DNA from: JACDDK01 sp038198445
GTDB lineage: Bacteria > Actinomycetota > Rubrobacteria > Rubrobacterales > Rubrobacteraceae
NCBI GenBank assembly: GCA_038198445.1
Contig: JBBPZZ010000107.1
Coordinates: 1 to 64,000, forward strand
Reading direction: 5' to 3'
Length of the DNA: 64,000 nucleotides
The translations under genes and the position numbers were made by a program. The stretch's first letter is position 1; each line of letters begins with the position of its first letter. Below, one piece after another: positions 60,705-64,000 of the stretch. The notes under the pieces were generated by a model. That model searched no databases, was not told the origin of the DNA, and was given only the letters and a program-made list of their open reading frames with translations.

Positions 60705-63700
60705 TCAGGAAGCCGCTATGTCAAGCTCGTCGACCTCACGCGCCTTGTAGCCTTCGATAGCCACCTGAAGCTGACGGTAATGCGGCAGTCCGGTAGCAGC
60801 CGGGATTAGCTTCCCGATGATGACGTTCTCCTTCAGGCCCGCGAGGTTGTCCACCTTACCCTCGATGGCCGCGTCGGTCAGGACGCGCGCGGTCTCCTGG
60901 AATGAAGCCGCCGAGAGGAAGCTATCGGTGGCGAGCGAAGCCTTGGTTATTCCCATCAGGACGGTGTGGGCCGTGGCGGGCTTGCCGTCCTCCTCCTCGA
61001 CGCGCTCGTTCTCGGCGCGCAGGGAGAACCTGTCGGCGACCTGCTCCGGCAGGAAGTTCGTGTCTCCGGGGTCGTCGACGACGACCTTGCGGAGCATCTG
61101 GCGGACGATGACCTCGATGTGCTTGTCATGGATGTCCACGCCCTGAGTCCTGTAGACCCTCTGCACGCCCTCGACCAGGTAACGCTCGGTTGCGGTCGTG
61201 CCGCGGTCGTAGCGCAGGTCGTTTTCGAGGATCTCGTGCGGGTAGATCGAACCCTCCGTAATCGGGGTGTTCGCCCGGATCTCCGCCCCCTCGACAAACT
61301 CGGATCGCAGAAGCTGCCGTTCGACCTTATACTCCCGGCTCTCCGTTCCGTCAGGCGAGGTCAGGACGACCTTTATCATCCGGTCGGATTCGGCCTCTTC
61401 GAGGGTGACGCTGCCGTCGATACCGGCGAGAGTCGCCTCCGCCTTCGGGTGACGAGCCTCGAACAACTCGACCACCCTCGGCAGACCGGCGGTGATGTCC
61501 TCGCCGGCGATACCGCCGGTGTGGAAGGTACGCATCGTAAGCTGCGTACCCGGCTCGCCAATCGACTGGGCCGCGATAATGCCGACGGCCTCGCCGATGT
61601 CCACCGGACGATAGGTCGAGAGTGCGCGCCCATAGCACGCCTGGCAGACGCCGTGCGCGTTCTCGCACTTGGAAGGCGTGCGTACAGGGACCATAGTCTC
61701 GCGCGGCAACTCCTCGCGCCAGCTATCGAGCAGCTTGCGCGTGATGTCCGTGCCGGCCTCGGCGAAGACCTCGCCTGTCTCCGGGTTCATCAGGTCGCGC
61801 GCCAGGTAGCGGGCGGCGACGGAATCGTTCGCGTCGCCCCGGCCGCCGTCCAGGTAGAGCGGTATTTCGATGTAACCAACCGAGCCGCAGTCCTCGCCAT
61901 TCACGACTACGTCCTGAGAGACGTCCACGAGGCGGCGAGTCAGGTATCCGGAGTCGGCGGTACGCAGGGCCGTGTCGGCCTGGCCCTTCCGGGCGCCGTG
62001 GGTCGAGGTGAAGTATTCGAGAACCGAGAGGCCTTCCATGAAGTTAGACTTCACGGGCTCGGGGATGATCTCACCCTTCGTATTCGTCATAAGTCCGCGC
62101 ATCCCGGCGAGCTGAGTGATCTGGGAGTAGTTCCCTCGCGCACCGGAGTTAGCCATCATGAAGATCGGATTCAGACGATACAGGTTGTCCTTCATCGCCT
62201 GCTCGACCTCGTTCTTTGCCTCGGTCCAGAGAGATATAGTCCGCTCCAGGCTCTCGTCGTCGGAGATAAAGCCCTGGTTCCACTGGTCCTCGACCTCATC
62301 GACCATATCCTGATAACGGACCATGATGCCCTCTTTTTGCTCCGGCACCACGATGTCGTTCTTGCCGACGGAGATACCGGCGCGGGTGGCCGTGTGGAAC
62401 CCGATCCTCTTCAGGGTATCGAGCAGCTTGCTGACAAGCTCCGTCGGATAGCGATCCACATAATCCGAGACGAGGTCCTTGATCTCACCCTTCTTCAACA
62501 CCTCGTTGACGTACGAGTAAGAAGCGGGATCGTAGGAGTCGCCCAGGTAGTCCCTGAGCGTCTGCTCGATGTTCTCGTTGAACAAGACGCGGCCCAGCGT
62601 GGTCTCCAGCCGCTCGCCATTGCGGCGAGTGATGACCTTGTGATGGAGCTTGAGCGTGCCTTCCTTATAAGCCGCCTCCGCCTCGTCGTAGGACGAGATG
62701 AGGCCCTTGATCTCCTGCCCCTCGAAGTCCTCGTCAGTGTAGGTGATGTAGTAAAGACCCAACACCATGTCCTGCGAAGGTACCGCGATCGGGAAGCCGT
62801 TCGCCGGCAGCAGGATGTTCTGCGTCGAGAGCATCAAGACCCGCGCCTCGGCCTGAGCCTCGGGACTAAGCGGCACGTGAACGGCCATCTGGTCGCCGTC
62901 GAAGTCCGCGTTGAACGCGGAGCACACCAACGGATGCACCCTTATGGCCTTACCCTCGACCAGCACCGGCTCGAAAGCCTGGATACCGAGGCGGTGGAGC
63001 GTTGGGGCGCGGTTCAGGAGCACCGGGTGTTCCTTGACCACGTCCTCCAGCACGTCCCACACCTCGGGGCGCAGCCGCTCGACCATCTGCTTCGCGCTCC
63101 GGATGTTCGGAGCAAGCGCCCGGTCCACGAGCACCTTCATCACAAACGGCTTGAATAGCTCGACCGCCATGAGACGCGGCAGGCCGCACTGATGCATCTG
63201 GAGGTTCGGACCGGCCACGATGACCGAACGGCCCGAATAGTCCACGCGCTTGCCGAGCAGGTTCTGCCGGAACCGGCCCTGCTTGCCCTTGAGCATGTCC
63301 GAGAGCGACTTGAGCGCCCGGTTGCCGGCGCCGGTTACGGCGCGTCCGCGACGACCGTTGTCGAACAGGGCGTCGACGGCCTCCTGGAGCATCCGCTTCT
63401 CGTTGTTGACGATCACGTCCGGCGCGCCCAGGTCGAGCAACCTACGCAGACGGTTGTTACGGTTGATGACCCTGCGGTACAGGTCGTTCAGGTCGCTCGT
63501 GGCGAAACGTCCGCCATCGAGTTGCACCATCGGACGCAGGTCCGGCGGTAGCACCGGGACAGCGTCCATGATCATCCACTCCGGTTTGTTGTTGCTGGTG
63601 CGGAAAGCGTCGACTACCTTCAGGCGCTTTATCGCTTTCTGGCGCTTCTGGCCCTTGGAGTCGCCTACTACGTCCCGAAGCTCGGCGGCCTCATCTTCGA

Positions 63701-64000
63701 GGTCCACCTGGATTATGAGATCCCGTATCGCCTCCGCGCCCATGCCACCGCGGAAGTACACGCCGTAGCCGTACTCGTCGCCGAAGCGGTCCTTCATCTC
63801 GCGGAAAAGCTCCTCGTCGTCCACGATCTGTCGCGGCTCCAGCGTCTGGAACTCCTCCCAGGCACGGCGGATAAGCTCTATCTGCTCCTGCACCGACCGC
63901 TGGATGTCCTGGACGGCCTCTTCGGCCTCCTTGTGGACCTTTGAGATGGCGCTGTCGCGATCCTCCTCGGCAATGTCCTCGAACTCCTCGGTCAACTCGT
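60705..64000 (-). CDS. rpoC: DNA-directed RNA polymerase beta' subunit, 5' end outside window
   Basis: About 1,098 C-terminal codons are visible; the frame stays open to 64000, so the TTG at 63995 is internal. The catalytic NADFDGDQMAVH triad, the RFRQNLLGKRVDYSGRSVIV switch/lid region, the bridge-helix area with ARGNYSQITQLAGMRGLM, and the second zinc site (CGSVG, then CENAHGVCQAC) are all present. It ends ...KAREVDELDIAAS. It transcribes toward rpsL as in the usual rpoBC-str order. Confidence 0.98.
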   Translation of the reverse strand, partial: ELTEEFEDIAEEDRDSAISKVHKEAEEAVQDIQRSVQEQIELIRRAWEEFQTLEPRQIVDDEELFREMKDRFGDEYGYGVYFRGGMGAEAIRDLIIQVDLEDEAAELRDVVGDSKGQKRQKAIKRLKVVDAFRTSNNKPEWMIMDAVPVLPPDLRPMVQLDGGRFATSDLNDLYRRVINRNNRLRRLLDLGAPDVIVNNEKRMLQEAVDALFDNGRRGRAVTGAGNRALKSLSDMLKGKQGRFRQNLLGKRVDYSGRSVIVAGPNLQMHQCGLPRLMAVELFKPFVMKVLVDRALAPNIRSAKQMVERLRPEVWDVLEDVVKEHPVLLNRAPTLHRLGIQAFEPVLVEGKAIRVHPLVCSAFNADFDGDQMAVHVPLSPEAQAEARVLMLSTQNILLPANGFPIAVPSQDMVLGLYYITYTDEDFEGQEIKGLISSYDEAEAAYKEGTLKLHHKVITRRNGERLETTLGRVLFNENIEQTLRDYLGDSYDPASYSYVNEVLKKGEIKDLVSDYVDRYPTELVSKLLDTLKRIGFHTATRAGISVGKNDIVVPEQKEGIMVRYQDMVDEVEDQWNQGFISDDESLERTISLWTEAKNEVEQAMKDNLYRLNPIFMMANSGARGNYSQITQLAGMRGLMTNTKGEIIPEPVKSNFMEGLSVLEYFTSTHGARKGQADTALRTADSGYLTRRLVDVSQDVVVNGEDCGSVGYIEIPLYLDGGRGDANDSVAARYLARDLMNPETGEVFAEAGTDITRKLLDSWREELPRETMVPVRTPSKCENAHGVCQACYGRALSTYRPVDIGEAVGIIAAQSIGEPGTQLTMRTFHTGGIAGEDITAGLPRVVELFEARHPKAEATLAGIDGSVTLEEAESDRMIKVVLTSPDGTESREYKVERQLLRSEFVEGAEIRANTPITEGSIYPHEILENDLRYDRGTTATERYLVEGVQRVYRTQGVDIHDKHIEVIVRQMLRKVVVDDPGDTNFLPEQVADRFSLRAENERVEEEDGKPATAHTVLMGITKASLATDSFLSAASFQETARVLTDAAIEGKVDNLAGLKENVIIGKLIPAATGLPHYRQLQVAIEGYKAREVDELDIAAS

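Noticed and set aside
60966..63158. 730-codon plus-strand ORF opposite rpoC, and similar long ORFs opposite fusA, trpE and FrmA
   Set aside because: All are antisense shadows caused by high GC and strong codon bias. They show no domains and the opposite frame is a clear conserved protein.

Overview
The window is high-GC bacterial chromosome and looks like a Rubrobacter-type actinobacterium (class Rubrobacteria). I infer this from the high GC, the frequent GTG and TTG starts, the mycobacterial-type cysM-mec-cysO cysteine route, a zinc-ribbon S14 (type Z), and a glutathione-type formaldehyde pathway. The last is unusual in actinobacteria, but glutathione has been reported in Rubrobacter. I saw no 16S, tRNA or other species-level marker, so the genus is an inference.

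Layout. 1-690 is the 3' part of a comB-like phosphosulfolactate phosphatase. 810-1811 is a secreted RlpA-like protein with a sortase motif. 2061-3773 holds an aldo/keto reductase and a chlorite-dismutase-family (HemQ-like) protein. 3956-6855 is a complete protein-thiocarboxylate cysteine pathway (cysM, mec, cysO, moeZ); its CysO carries six residues beyond the Gly-Gly. 6961-9334 is trpGDC. 9386-16855 holds an ornithine-cyclodeaminase-like enzyme, two MFS exporters, a GH31 alpha-glucosidase, a HAD phosphatase, a small membrane protein and a YbaK-type deacylase. 16931-18913 is frmAB behind an operator-like palindrome. 18975-24315 holds a GlcG/HbpS-like protein, a peptide-type ABC binding-protein pseudogene, an MFS exporter and a LarA-like protein. 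24558-28624 is a lipid operon: plsY, a fatty acyl reductase-HAD fusion and a zinc dehydrogenase. 28812-30300 holds a lone response regulator and an AT-richer island encoding a DUF6602 nuclease-like protein.

From 30384 to the right edge nearly everything is on the minus strand. It is one long run of housekeeping genes, read from right to left: rpoC, rpsL, rpsG, fusA, tuf, the S10-spc-alpha ribosomal clusters with secY-adk-map-infA, rpoA, rplQ, the ECF-transporter core ecfA1-ecfA2-ecfT, truA, an O-methyltransferase, then rplM-rpsI-glmM-DUF429-hisF-hisIE-trpE. A second AT-richer insert (36554-37413, a frameshifted DUF6414 gene on the plus strand) interrupts this run between truA and rplM. Many neighbours overlap by four bases (ATGA, GTGA, TTGA), which indicates translational coupling.

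The most interesting points are: the acyl reductase-HAD/plsY/dehydrogenase operon as a candidate fatty-alcohol or ether-lipid system; the extended CysO next to its JAMM protease; the DUF6602 and DUF6414 islands as possible defence genes; a LarA homologue lacking a catalytic His; long low-complexity N-terminal extensions on ribosomal proteins S5 (Gly/Arg) and S17 (acidic); and an ecfA1 gene with no ordinary start codon.
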